Assembly: GCF_015278125.1 (NCBI RefSeq)
Contig: NZ_JADILO010000003.1
Coordinates: forward strand, 1-64,000
Source of the DNA: Vibrio fluminensis
GTDB lineage: Bacteria; Pseudomonadota; Gammaproteobacteria; Enterobacterales; Vibrionaceae
Length of the DNA: 64,000 bases
Reading direction: 5' to 3'
The stretch's first letter is position 1. Every line of letters begins with the position of its first letter. This document shows positions 45,567 through 52,892 of the stretch, in pieces. The translations under genes were made by a program, and so were the position numbers. Below the pieces are notes generated by a model. It saw nothing but the letters and a program-made list of their open reading frames with translations. It was not told the origin of the DNA and made no database searches.

Positions 45567-45880
45567 TTTAGCTAAAAACCACTTCAGCATTCATGCTGTT
45601 GACCAGCATGGCAAAGTTCTACTTCATAAATCAGTCACTCGCTCTAAACTGCTGACCTCAATAGCAAATATGCCACCGATACGAATAGGTGTCGAAGCGT
45701 GTGGTGGTGCACATTATTGGTCGAGAACATTACGCTAACTTGGATATGATGTCTGCTAAACTGAAACACCGAAATAATAAAACGAAGTAAATAACTTTGT
45801 TGTTCGAAGAATATTGGCTGCTCACGCAGCCAACAGGATGTTATTACCTATTGAAAGGCATAAGGCTCATATGTGTTATG
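45562..45880. repeat. IS110-remnant repeat, copy D (fused to toxin gene)
   Basis: Starts at ATTGATTTAGCTAAAAACC and stays open to about 45738 as I-D-L-A-K-N-H-F-S-I-H-A-V-D-Q..., with R-I-G-V-E-A-C-G-G-A-H-Y-W, the N-terminal DEDD-type domain of an IS110-family transposase. Then the 3' block: hairpin TTGGCTGC-TCAC-GCAGCCAA and GCTCATATGTGTTATG. The left end (CATAAC...) is missing. Confidence 0.85.
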
Positions 45881-46283
45881 TTCGAAGCCAAAATAGCCAA
45901 TCTGGATTATGGAGAACAACTAAAAAGAACCCAACTCCATACCAAAATACAACATTCCGTGTCAAAAACACTCTAAAACCAATAAAATTGTCTTCCAAGT
46001 GAGCTAGCACTGCCTTAGCGTGAGCATCTTGCGTTTCTTTTACTAATTTACGCAAAGCTAAAATATCTGGATGGGTCATATTTATTGCCTTGATATAGAT
46101 AGGAATAAGTATTCCTAAACAAGTAAATGCAGCAGATTGTGGATCTTGAAAACTCAGGCAACTCAATCCCAATGTAAAAGCCAATATACCTAATACTGAG
46201 TTAAGAAACTCGGATTGCCGAACGACATTGTCCTGAACACTATCAATATCTATAAGTCCAGTTTTGATATATTTCGTCTCCAT
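45876..46283 (-). CDS. Hypothetical membrane protein in cassette
   Basis: 135 aa from ATG 46283 with GGAGGG upstream; an extension to 46340 would enter the repeat. Two central hydrophobic helices (F-L-N-S-V-L-G-I-L-A-F-T-L-G-L and A-A-F-T-C-L-G-I-L-I-P-I-Y, about 28-65) and one near the C-terminus (V-V-F-W-Y-G-V-G-F-F-L-V-V-L). The stop lies in CATAACAC at the end of copy D. Not recognised. Confidence 0.68.
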   Translation of the reverse strand: METKYIKTGLIDIDSVQDNVVRQSEFLNSVLGILAFTLGLSCLSFQDPQSAAFTCLGILIPIYIKAINMTHPDILALRKLVKETQDAHAKAVLAHLEDNFIGFRVFLTRNVVFWYGVGFFLVVLHNPDWLFWLRT

Positions 46284-46296
46284 AATCCCTCCTAGA

Positions 46297-46689
46297 ACAT
46301 AACGAATAACATGGATTCCCCCTCCCGAGGACTGCCACACTTCAGCATTCTACAGTTGAACAGCGTGGCAAAATTTCACTTCATAAATCTGTCACTCGCT
46401 CTAAACTTCTGACTAAAATAGCAAATATGCCACCTATACGAATAGGTGTCGAAGCGTGTGGTGGCGCACACTGTTGGATGAGAACATTGCGCAAACCAGG
46501 TATGAGAACTTCGAGTGGCAGCGTAAAAACTAAGTAAGAGACTCAATATGGATTTGTCGTAAGCAATGCTTAATGACCGAAATGACATAACAAAGTAGAT
46601 AACTTAGTTTTTCGATGAGCTTTGGCTGCTCACGCAGCCAACAGGATGTTATTGCCTATTGGCAGGCAGAATGCTCATATGTGTTATGT
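46297..46689. repeat. IS110-remnant repeat, copy E
   Basis: From ACATAACGAATAACATGGATTCCCCC to CTCATATGTGTTATGT. It carries the pre-ATG segment (CTCCCGAGGACTGCCACACTT), a deleted transposase start, GTCGAAGCGTGTGGTGGCGCACACTGTTGG, TTTGTCGTAAGCAATGCTTAATGACC and the terminal hairpin block. Ends form an ACATAAC/GTTATGT inverted repeat. Confidence 0.85.
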
Positions 46690-46746
46690 TTTTATGAGCC
46701 TACATTGATATAATATGCCCAATTTAATTCATACAAACAAAGACCT

Positions 46747-47481
46747 ATGACTACAGATAATCCAGCAGCACGCTTATTGGCAATACTACAACAAGGCAAA
46801 ACGTTCCCTGCCACAACACCAACTAAAGATGTATGGGAGAAAATATTAGGTATTGACGAGCAAGGTGTCGGAAAAGAGTCATTACTTATGGCAAAGCTAA
46901 GCCAATTTGTATTACTACCACATCAGGTTGAAAAGCTCATAGCGGAGCATTATCCAGAGCTATCTGAAAATCTCCGGTATTCAATGGATAAGCTACAAAG
47001 TGCTGTTTTAGGACAGAACCTAAGTGGACAATGGACCTCATTTTCAGGTCATGTCGATCAACATAGCTTGTCCACCCTTTCAATGGCTGCTGCATTACTA
47101 GACCATAAATTAGATACAAAATTAATAGAGAGTGAGCAACTGCAAGGCTTCAAAACAAAAATTCAAGATATTCTGGATACGTCGATTCAATCGAATCTAA
47201 ATATGGAGTTTAAGAAGTATATACAACACTATATGCAAAAAATCCTTACTGCTATTGACGATTATTTAATCTCTGGCGCACAACCTATTCTAGATGCTCT
47301 TGAAGCAACTCTTGGTCACGCTGTTCTTGACCCGGAATTCAAAGAAGACTTAAAGGAAACAGAAACAGGTAGCAAGATACGAGAGGTTCTTGGCGATTTA
47401 GCAAACGTTGTAACTATTGCAACAGCTGCAACCGGCGCTATCGCATTTATCGCCAATAATGGAGTCCCATTATTGAACTAG
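46747..47481 (+). CDS. Hypothetical cassette protein, mostly helical
   Basis: 244 aa, predicted helical for most of its length. Positions 60-110 are Leu/Ser/Gln-rich (F-S-G-H-V-D-Q-H-S-L-S-T-L-S-M-A-A-A-L-L-D-H-K-L). A hydrophobic C-terminal tail, V-V-T-I-A-T-A-A-T-G-A-I-A-F-I-A-N-N-G (about 220-240), could insert in a membrane. Own promoter likely (TATAAT near 46706) and own terminator hairpin after the stop, in reverse orientation to the island. Family not recognised. A defence or toxin role is possible but unsupported. Confidence 0.72.
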   Translation: MTTDNPAARLLAILQQGKTFPATTPTKDVWEKILGIDEQGVGKESLLMAKLSQFVLLPHQVEKLIAEHYPELSENLRYSMDKLQSAVLGQNLSGQWTSFSGHVDQHSLSTLSMAAALLDHKLDTKLIESEQLQGFKTKIQDILDTSIQSNLNMEFKKYIQHYMQKILTAIDDYLISGAQPILDALEATLGHAVLDPEFKEDLKETETGSKIREVLGDLANVVTIATAATGAIAFIANNGVPLLN

Positions 47482-47490
47482 TTTTGATTT

Positions 47491-47512
47491 GCGGCGAATT
47501 AAAACTCGCCGC
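47491..47512 (+). terminator. Terminator inside cassette
   Basis: GCGGCGA-ATTAAAAC-TCGCCGC followed by AAAAACA. Weak T-tract. Ten bases after the stop. Confidence 0.6.
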
Positions 47513-47516
47513 AAAA

Positions 47517-47985
47517 ACATAACAAATAACATGGATTCCCCCTCCCGAGGAACTGCCACACTTAAGTGGTACCATTCGCACCGGAGGCACCATGTCTGAT
47601 TACTCTTATTTTTGCGGGATTGATTTAGCTAAAAACCACTTCAGCATTCATGCTGTTGACCAGCATGGCAAAGTTTTACTCCATAAATCAGTCACTCGCT
47701 CTAACTGCTGACCACAATAGCAAATATGCCACCTATGCGAATAGATGTCGAAGCGTGTAGTGGTGCACACTGTTGGATGAGAACATTACGCAAACTTGGG
47801 TATGATGCCCTCAGCGGAGAAACCGCAATAAGACAGCTTTTATATGTGTTTGTCGTAAGCAATGCTTAATGACCAAAATGACAAAGCGAAGTAGATAACT
47901 TTGTTGTTCAAAGGGCATTGGCTGCTCACGCAGCCAACAAGATGTTATTGCCTATTGACAGGCAAAAGGCTCGTATGTGTTATGC
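47517..47985. mobile_element. IS110-remnant repeat, copy F (best preserved)
   Basis: 469 bp bounded by ACATAAC (47517) and GTTATGC (47979-47985). It keeps the GGAGGCACC ribosome binding site and ATG 47592 of an IS110-family transposase (M-S-D-Y-S-Y-F-C-G-I-D-L-A-K-N-H-F-S). A one-base deletion after V-T-R-S ends the frame at about 47711. Downstream come the GTCGTAAGCAATGCTTAATGACC block, the hairpin TTGGCTGC-TCAC-GCAGCCAA and the tail GCTCGTATGTGTTATGC. Most of the transposase is deleted, so it is not autonomous. Confidence 0.88.
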
Positions 47986-48330
47986 GTCTTCATCCACGAT
48001 CGGAGAGCCTAACATGGTATCTTCAATGACTGAGTGGCACTCAATTTTGAACCACTTTTGAAACAACGCCCAGTTACGTTTTTGCGGCCAAAGTGATTGG
48101 TCTACATACCACTCAAACAGTTCACCCTCAAAAAGTACATCGCAGTTCAATTTCACCCACTCTTTGACTGTATCAGGTGAATCAGCAACTTCACTACTAA
48201 CTAAATATACAGTGCGATCTTCATTTGCAGACTCTACCGTCAAGTCAGAAACTCCGGTTGGATCAACTTTGTTCAACCAATCCACTGCTTCTTGAGTATA
48301 TCGGAGTAATAATGCGGCTCGATTTAACAT
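47980..48330 (-). CDS. Hypothetical cassette protein
   Basis: 116 aa, soluble, acidic. Trp-rich second half (F-E-W-Y-V-D-Q-S-L-W-P-Q-K-R-N-W-A-L-F-Q-K-W-F, about 74-96). GGAAA precedes the start. The stop is in GCATAACAC, the end of copy F, which fits the cassette-boundary rule. Family not recognised. It is the last gene of the island on this side. Confidence 0.68.
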   Translation of the reverse strand: MLNRAALLLRYTQEAVDWLNKVDPTGVSDLTVESANEDRTVYLVSSEVADSPDTVKEWVKLNCDVLFEGELFEWYVDQSLWPQKRNWALFQKWFKIECHSVIEDTMLGSPIVDEDA

Positions 48331-48640
48331 GAAATTTTCCGTTAATAGATGTTATAAGTGGCAAACATACCATGAAATTACTTCATTTTCTTAGTCCAAT
48401 TTTAGCCCTGACGCATAACAGTTCTTAGACCGCAAAATTCCTTTATCACGCTAATTTTAAACAAAATTTTCTCTTATAAACAAAGAGCTAAAGCCAACGT
48501 TTAGATAAACGGTGTAAACATATAGCATAATGGTCCCCCGCTTTCGCGAGGATGACATATCTTTAAGTAAGCCGGACGTCAAAGTGACGCATAGATAGGG
48601 GTCGGCAACAATCCAAAACTATAACCAAACTCAATAGATC
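48331..48640. other. Right flank of the cassette island, non-coding
   Basis: No ORF and no integrase gene. GACGCATAACAGTTCTTAGAC (near 48410) is one more CATAAC boundary. CCCCCGCTTTCGCGAGGATGACAT (48534-48557) is a spacer hairpin like those at 8800. Confidence 0.4.
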
Positions 48641-48670
48641 AAAAAAAGCGAACCTATCGATTCGCCTTTG
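48641..48670 (-). terminator. Terminator of the YcxB-like gene
   Basis: GCGAA-CCTATCGA-TTCGC stem with TTTTTTT on the minus strand, 40 bp after the stop. Confidence 0.75.
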
Positions 48671-48707
48671 TTTGCTGAATGTCGCTTACGAGCATGTCCT
48701 AATAACG

Positions 48708-49202
48708 TTAACTAGATTTCGCTGCTGCGTGCTGCTCAACCATAAACGCGACCACCTCTTCGTTTAGGCAAGATTTACTCACATATTGGCGCTGTTTGCC
48801 CAGATGAAGAATTAAACCTAGCTCGCTCTGTTCTAGTTGGTCGATTTCACGCCAAGCGATTTGACGATCAATTTTGCCGCTTTTATAACGCACACCGTCA
48901 GTGTTGATTTGAAGCGTCACTTTGTTGCCACGGCTTGAACTAATGGTTTGTCGCCATAGCCACCAAGTTCTCTTGCAATACACACTGAAGGCTTCAACCA
49001 CACTCAATACGATAAAGAACCAGCCGACATAACCGTTCGGTAACAGCTCAAACTCGAGTAAAACCACACCAAAAATTAGAAACAGTATCCCTTTTAAATA
49101 CGCTTGTGGGAACTTAGCTGGTTGGCTCGTTTGGTCATAACACTCAGCAAAGAAAGGCTTGTCGAGTGTGTATTCTGTGGTGAAATCGAAATCTTTAGAC
49201 AT
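48708..49202 (-). CDS. YcxB-family membrane protein
   Basis: 164 aa. N-terminal cytoplasmic stretch, two hydrophobic helices (about 37-75, L-K-G-I-L-F-L-I-F-G-V-V-L-L-E then W-F-F-I-V-L-S-V-V-E-A-F), then a PH-like domain (T-L-Q-I-N-T-D-G-V-R-Y ... I-A-W-R-E-I-D-Q-L-E-Q-S) and S-K-S-C-L-N-E near 140. This order fits the YcxB-like family, function unknown. No strong Shine-Dalgarno. Confidence 0.78.
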   Translation of the reverse strand: MSKDFDFTTEYTLDKPFFAECYDQTSQPAKFPQAYLKGILFLIFGVVLLEFELLPNGYVGWFFIVLSVVEAFSVYCKRTWWLWRQTISSSRGNKVTLQINTDGVRYKSGKIDRQIAWREIDQLEQSELGLILHLGKQRQYVSKSCLNEEVVAFMVEQHAAAKSS

Positions 49203-49459
49203 GTAGGGTTACTTTAACGTTTCTGTGAATTAGTCTTCCATGTTGCTCTCTAGCAACACAAACATTGTATCGCTTCTCTCGGCATATCATTAACAATTTC
49301 GGCTCTGTTTTGTAAATCAATAATACCGAAAGCTTTAAACACGTCGACCATAGTTTTTAGGTATCAGGTATTCCTGATACCTAAAAGGCTGCTATCAAGA
49401 TCAAACAAGGCGAACCATCCGATTCGCCTTGCGCTCACTGAATCATAGAATCAGAATGT
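49203..49459. other. Spacer with two strong hairpins
   Basis: TTTTAGGTATCAGG-TATT-CCTGATACCTAAAA (49355-49386) is a perfect 14-bp stem. CAAGGCGAA-CCATCCGA-TTCGCCTTG (49406-49431) likely terminates the next minus-strand gene. No ORF. Confidence 0.6.
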
Positions 49460-49720
49460 CTATTTCAAAGGATCGTTATCTGGTAACGCGCTATGAATCC
49501 AAAGTGCCAGCCTATGTTTAATATTCGCCCCATCGAGTTTGCTGTCAGGTAGTGGTGTGATTTGTTTGGCATCAACCAAGAATAGATAAATTGCTTTTAC
49601 TCTTAAGGGTTGCGGTGACTGTGGAAGCTCAAAGCCTTGCATCTTTGCCATCTTCCCGCCAATCTCAAGCGCCTTCTTAACCAGTTTGTCTTCATTATGA
49701 AGCTTGGAGCTTTTTGACAT
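49460..49720 (-). CDS. DUF5062-like small protein
   Basis: 86 aa. Pattern L-x-K-K-A-L-E-I-G-G-K-M-A-K-M-Q-G-F (13-30), A-I-Y-L-F-L-V (44-50), and K-H-R-L-A-L-W-I-H-S-A-L-P-x-D-x-P-L at the end, as I remember DUF5062 of Vibrio and relatives. Function unknown. Good Shine-Dalgarno (AGAGGA). Confidence 0.68.
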   Translation of the reverse strand: MSKSSKLHNEDKLVKKALEIGGKMAKMQGFELPQSPQPLRVKAIYLFLVDAKQITPLPDSKLDGANIKHRLALWIHSALPDNDPLK

Positions 49721-50075
49721 TAATAGAATCCTCTTCCTTCACTTGGATTAAGAATACCTCAAGTGTCACGAACAGCGTGTTAGTAAGCTCTCATATCGAG
49801 AAGGTAATCTAAAGATAGTCCCCATTTTAATTTAACTAACTAGTTGTTTATCAAAACATTGATTTCCTCCAAATCGGAAATGGCACATTTTCTCTTGCTC
49901 ACTTGAACAAAAATAAATCAAAACAGGCATTGTTAACAAAATGGAAAGTCATTTATTCTGCTTTGCAACTTTAATTCCAGCCTAATCCACTATCAAAAAC
50001 ACATAGATTATTCGTATCCACTTATTTCCTGTCTTGGGGTTGTGCCAATAGCCCTATGTTAGTTAGGGTAAAAGC

Positions 50076-50110
50076 ACACCAAGGCAAACGTATTGCTTGG
50101 TGTTTTTTTA
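50076..50110 (+). terminator. Terminator just upstream of the brnQ leader
   Basis: ACACCAAG-GCAAACGTATTG-CTTGGTGT followed by seven T. It lies 20 bp before the leader ATG, so it either ends a short upstream transcript (from the 350-bp gap at 49721-50075, which has no ORF) or regulates brnQ. Confidence 0.75.
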
Positions 50111-50129
50111 TTGTTAAGGATCACGACTC

Positions 50130-50225
50130 ATGTCAGCAACTGCGCAATCACAATTCGCTTTAAAACGCCCATCTGGCGTTGCTGCTGCGATCCTCCTGCT
50201 CTCTCTGAAACTGATTCAGGGCTGA
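50130..50225 (+). CDS. Candidate brnQ leader peptide, 31 aa
   Basis: ATG at 50130 with AAGGA 9 bp upstream; TGA at 50223-50225. The second half reads G-V-A-A-A-I-L-L-L-S-L-K-L-I-Q-G, so 9 of 15 residues after Gly16 are Val, Ile, Leu or Ser with a dense Leu/Ile/Val cluster, as in ilv and leu leader peptides. It lies 108 bp before brnQ, whose product imports these amino acids. Translation unproven. Confidence 0.6.
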   Translation: MSATAQSQFALKRPSGVAAAILLLSLKLIQG

Positions 50226-50330
50226 CAGGCTACATCTAAACTTTCTGTCAGCTTGAAAAGAAGCTGACGGGATTGCCACATACTTTTCCTATTCCTTTCA
50301 GTTTCTTTCAAGCGAAACATAAGAGGAATA
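50205..50330 (+). promoter_or_regulatory. Attenuator-like hairpins before brnQ
   Basis: GCTGACA (50221-50227) can pair with TGTCAGC (50246-50252). The same segment, as GTCAGCTT (50247-50254), can pair instead with AAGCTGAC (50261-50268). TATTCCT (50290-50296) can pair with AGGAATA (50324-50330), which is the brnQ Shine-Dalgarno. GAAACTGA (50206-50213) can also reach TCAGTTTC (50298-50305). No T-tract before brnQ, so control at translation is favoured. Confidence 0.5.
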
Positions 50331-50333
50331 ACA

Positions 50334-51638
50334 ATGTTAAGCGCACGCAATATCGCCGCTTTGGGCTTCATGACTTTTGCCATGTATCTAGGCGCAGGCA
50401 ACCTGATCTTCCCTCCCTTTTTGGGCTACCAAGCTGGTGAGAACTTTCTTAGCGGAATGTCTGGTTTCCTCTTAACTGGCGTAGGTCTGCCTGCGATGGC
50501 ACTGGTGATGGTGGCTATTGTCAACGGTTCAGACAAGTTAACCGCCGCCCTTCCTAAGCCTTTGGCGACTAGTTTTTGGGTGATGGTCTTTATCGTGATT
50601 GGTCCTGCGTTCGTGATCCCACGCGCGATTACCGTCGCTTACCAATTTAGCTTTGCGCCGATGCTTGGTGATGCTGCTTTGATCCCTTTCACGCTGGTTT
50701 TCTGTGTTGGCACCATTTTGTTTGCCCTGTATCCCGGCAAGTTAATCGACAATCTAGGCAAGATTTTGACTCCAGCATTAATGGCTATCTTGATGGTAAT
50801 GTCTGTCACGGCTTTGCTTTACCCAGCAGGCGAGCTCACCACCGCAACGGGCCCTTACGTATCTGGTGCTTTTGCAGAGGGTTTGACGCAAGGCTACATG
50901 ACGATGGATGCGCTAGGCTCTATCGGTTTTGGTTGGATCATCTTCCGCGCGATTCGCAGCATGGGCGTGACTTGCCGCAAGACCACCGCGAAGTACACAT
51001 TGATTGCGGCGCTGATGTACGCCGTCGCGATGGCATTTGTCTACATTTCGTTGGCTTACATTGGCTCAACCAGCTCATACCTAGGGTCTGATTTTAGTAA
51101 CGGTGGCGATATCTTAACTGCGTTCACTTTTAATCACTTCGGCGCGTTTGGCTCGCTATTGCTTGGGGCTGTGATGATATTGGCGTGTTTGACTACAGCA
51201 ATTGGTGTCACGACCGCTGGTAGCGAGTTCTATGACAACACCTTTAGCAAAGTGAACTACAAAGGGTGCGTAGTAACGACAATGGTACTGGCTGGTTTGA
51301 TTGCAAATGTGGGTTTGGAGCAGTTACTTGCTATTACATTACCAGCCGTTGTCGCGCTTCACCCAGTAGCGATTGCACTAATGATCATGGCACCTGTGCG
51401 CTATAAGTTGTCGCAAGTTATGGTGGTCACAACCGCGTTTACCGCGCTGAGTTTTGGCTGTGTTGATGCTTTACACATTCTGGGTTACATGCCAGAAGCG
51501 GCAAACCAATGGTTAGAGAGCAATATGCCGCTATACCACTACTTTGCCAGCTGGATTGTGCCAACTGTCGCCATGGTTGTTTTGGGTATCGTTACCCATA
51601 AGCAAACAGAACAACCAGTAACGATGGCAACGGATTAG
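50334..51638 (+). CDS. brnQ: Branched-chain amino acid:cation symporter BrnQ (LIVCS)
   Basis: 434 aa, 12 hydrophobic segments, the usual LIV-II length. Family blocks: F-A-M-Y-L-G-A-G-N-L-I-F-P-P-F-L-G (15-31), P-R-A-I-T-V-A-Y near 85 and T-T-A-I-G-V-T-T-A-G-S-E-F near 290. It imports Leu, Ile and Val with Na+ or H+. The start has AGAGGAA, which can be masked by an upstream pyrimidine stretch. A branched-chain-rich leader peptide suggests starvation-induced expression. Confidence 0.94.
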   Translation: MLSARNIAALGFMTFAMYLGAGNLIFPPFLGYQAGENFLSGMSGFLLTGVGLPAMALVMVAIVNGSDKLTAALPKPLATSFWVMVFIVIGPAFVIPRAITVAYQFSFAPMLGDAALIPFTLVFCVGTILFALYPGKLIDNLGKILTPALMAILMVMSVTALLYPAGELTTATGPYVSGAFAEGLTQGYMTMDALGSIGFGWIIFRAIRSMGVTCRKTTAKYTLIAALMYAVAMAFVYISLAYIGSTSSYLGSDFSNGGDILTAFTFNHFGAFGSLLLGAVMILACLTTAIGVTTAGSEFYDNTFSKVNYKGCVVTTMVLAGLIANVGLEQLLAITLPAVVALHPVAIALMIMAPVRYKLSQVMVVTTAFTALSFGCVDALHILGYMPEAANQWLESNMPLYHYFASWIVPTVAMVVLGIVTHKQTEQPVTMATD

Positions 51639-51680
51639 GTACTGACCGCACGCTAAACCTGAGGTCAAACTTTGGTCAAA

Positions 51681-51719
51681 TACCAATTGGAATAGATAAA
51701 ATATTTATTCTGGTTGGTA
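51681..51719. terminator. Imperfect hairpin between brnQ and GNAT gene
   Basis: TACCAATTGGAATA and TATTCTGGTTGGTA pair at 12 of 14 positions. It serves two converging genes. Confidence 0.5.
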
Positions 51720-51728
51720 TCTGTTCCA

Positions 51729-52163
51729 CTATCGATACTCCATCACCCAGCGCGCTTGATTAGGGCCAAAATAATCTGCCTCTTCTGCAATTTTGCTAAA
51801 ACCTAATGATTGGTATAAACGCAGTGCCGCAGGGTTTTCAGGATCAACCGTCAATCGCACGCGTTCATAGCGCTTTTGTTCAAGCAGACGAGAAAGCAAA
51901 TTTCGTCCAATGCCTTGGCCTTGCGCTTCAGGGGCAACGGCCACAGAAAGAATCCAACCAATGTCAGGCGTTTCGCTTTGCGCCAGAATCAAAAACGCTT
52001 GCATTTGCTCCTCTTTAAAAGCGGCAAAACAGCCTTTTGGCCAGCAATCATAAGCTTGGCGGAAAAAGAAATCTGGCAACGCGTGAGCGCCAAAGCATTG
52101 CTGCTCTACTTGCGCCATCATGGCAAATTCATGTTTTTGAATTAAGCGATAGGTCATTGTCAT
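51729..52163 (-). CDS. GNAT acetyltransferase, RimI-like
   Basis: About 144 aa from ATG 52163 (52157 is also possible; extension to 52211 has no support). Motif A reads V-A-V-A-P-E-A-Q-G-Q-G-I-G-R-N-L-L near residues 75-91. Motif B is N-P-A-A-L-R-L-Y-Q-S-L-G-F near 113-125. The layout recalls RimI (N-terminal acetylation of ribosomal S18), but target residues are not diagnostic. Ends with R-W-V-M-E-Y-R. Confidence 0.8.
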   Translation of the reverse strand: MTMTYRLIQKHEFAMMAQVEQQCFGAHALPDFFFRQAYDCWPKGCFAAFKEEQMQAFLILAQSETPDIGWILSVAVAPEAQGQGIGRNLLSRLLEQKRYERVRLTVDPENPAALRLYQSLGFSKIAEEADYFGPNQARWVMEYR

Positions 52164-52425
52164 TTTATAGAGAGTAATTAGTAGATTTTTTTGCATCATC
52201 AAACTGCCCAATAAACTTTCTAGATAATGAGTTCAGTTCGGTGACATGTCTGGCACATTCTAGCAAGGCTCTCGTTACAAATAAATCTAACGATGTCAGA
52301 ACCATAGATGCGACGTACCTCCAGTTTTATCACACAACATTTATGTATCGCGCCACCATTGATACTAACAATAGCACTTAATAACTTAAGGTAATAAAAA
52401 CACCTCCCAGCAAAATGGACGCAAT

Positions 52426-52803
52426 ATGAATATCTGGATATTGAGCGCAGGCATACTTGGCCTATTTACCACATTAGTACATGTATTTGCTGGTCAGGTG
52501 GACCCAGTGAAACCCTTCCTCAAGTCGAATCTTGATCCAATACCTAAAGCGACACTGCTAGCATGTTGGCATTTAGTTTCAGCCACTCTGCTTTTTAACT
52601 CCTTAATTCTTACATACACAGGTTGGTTTAGCTTCAGCCAACTCTATACGACCACACTACTCCTTGGTCTGCTTAATCTCTTATTTACTTTAGTTTTCAT
52701 CAGTGTTGGCTGGTACTTATTTAAACTTCGTGTCTTTTTTACACTACCACAGTGGATTCTATTGCTTCCTATAGGGTCACTTGCCACCTACGGCTCGACT
52801 TAA
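52426..52803 (+). CDS. Hypothetical four-helix membrane protein
   Basis: 125 aa. Four hydrophobic helices (about 1-22, 42-65, 70-98, 108-123). The motif H-V-F-A-G-Q-V-D (19-26) and W-H-L-V-S-A-T-L-L (48-56) may mark a family of small inner-membrane proteins. His19 and His49 lie in helices. Function unknown. Weak Shine-Dalgarno. Confidence 0.72.
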   Translation: MNIWILSAGILGLFTTLVHVFAGQVDPVKPFLKSNLDPIPKATLLACWHLVSATLLFNSLILTYTGWFSFSQLYTTTLLLGLLNLLFTLVFISVGWYLFKLRVFFTLPQWILLLPIGSLATYGST

Positions 52804-52892
52804 AAGGACAGACACCATAACACTCGCTATACAAGTTATAGCATCTGTTCTTACGGATAAGCAGCGTTTATAAAGGCGACTAAGACTTATGT

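Noticed and set aside
45814..46002. 62-aa plus-strand ORF M-A-A-H-A-A-N-R-M
   Set aside because: It runs through the repeat end and antisense to a better gene at 45876-46283.
41178..47985. CRISPR array
   Set aside because: Repeats are long, irregularly spaced, degenerate and separated by genes, not 30-bp repeats with equal spacers.
49721..50075. Possible small RNA ending at the 50076 terminator
   Set aside because: Only the terminator is clear; no promoter or conserved fold can be shown from sequence alone.
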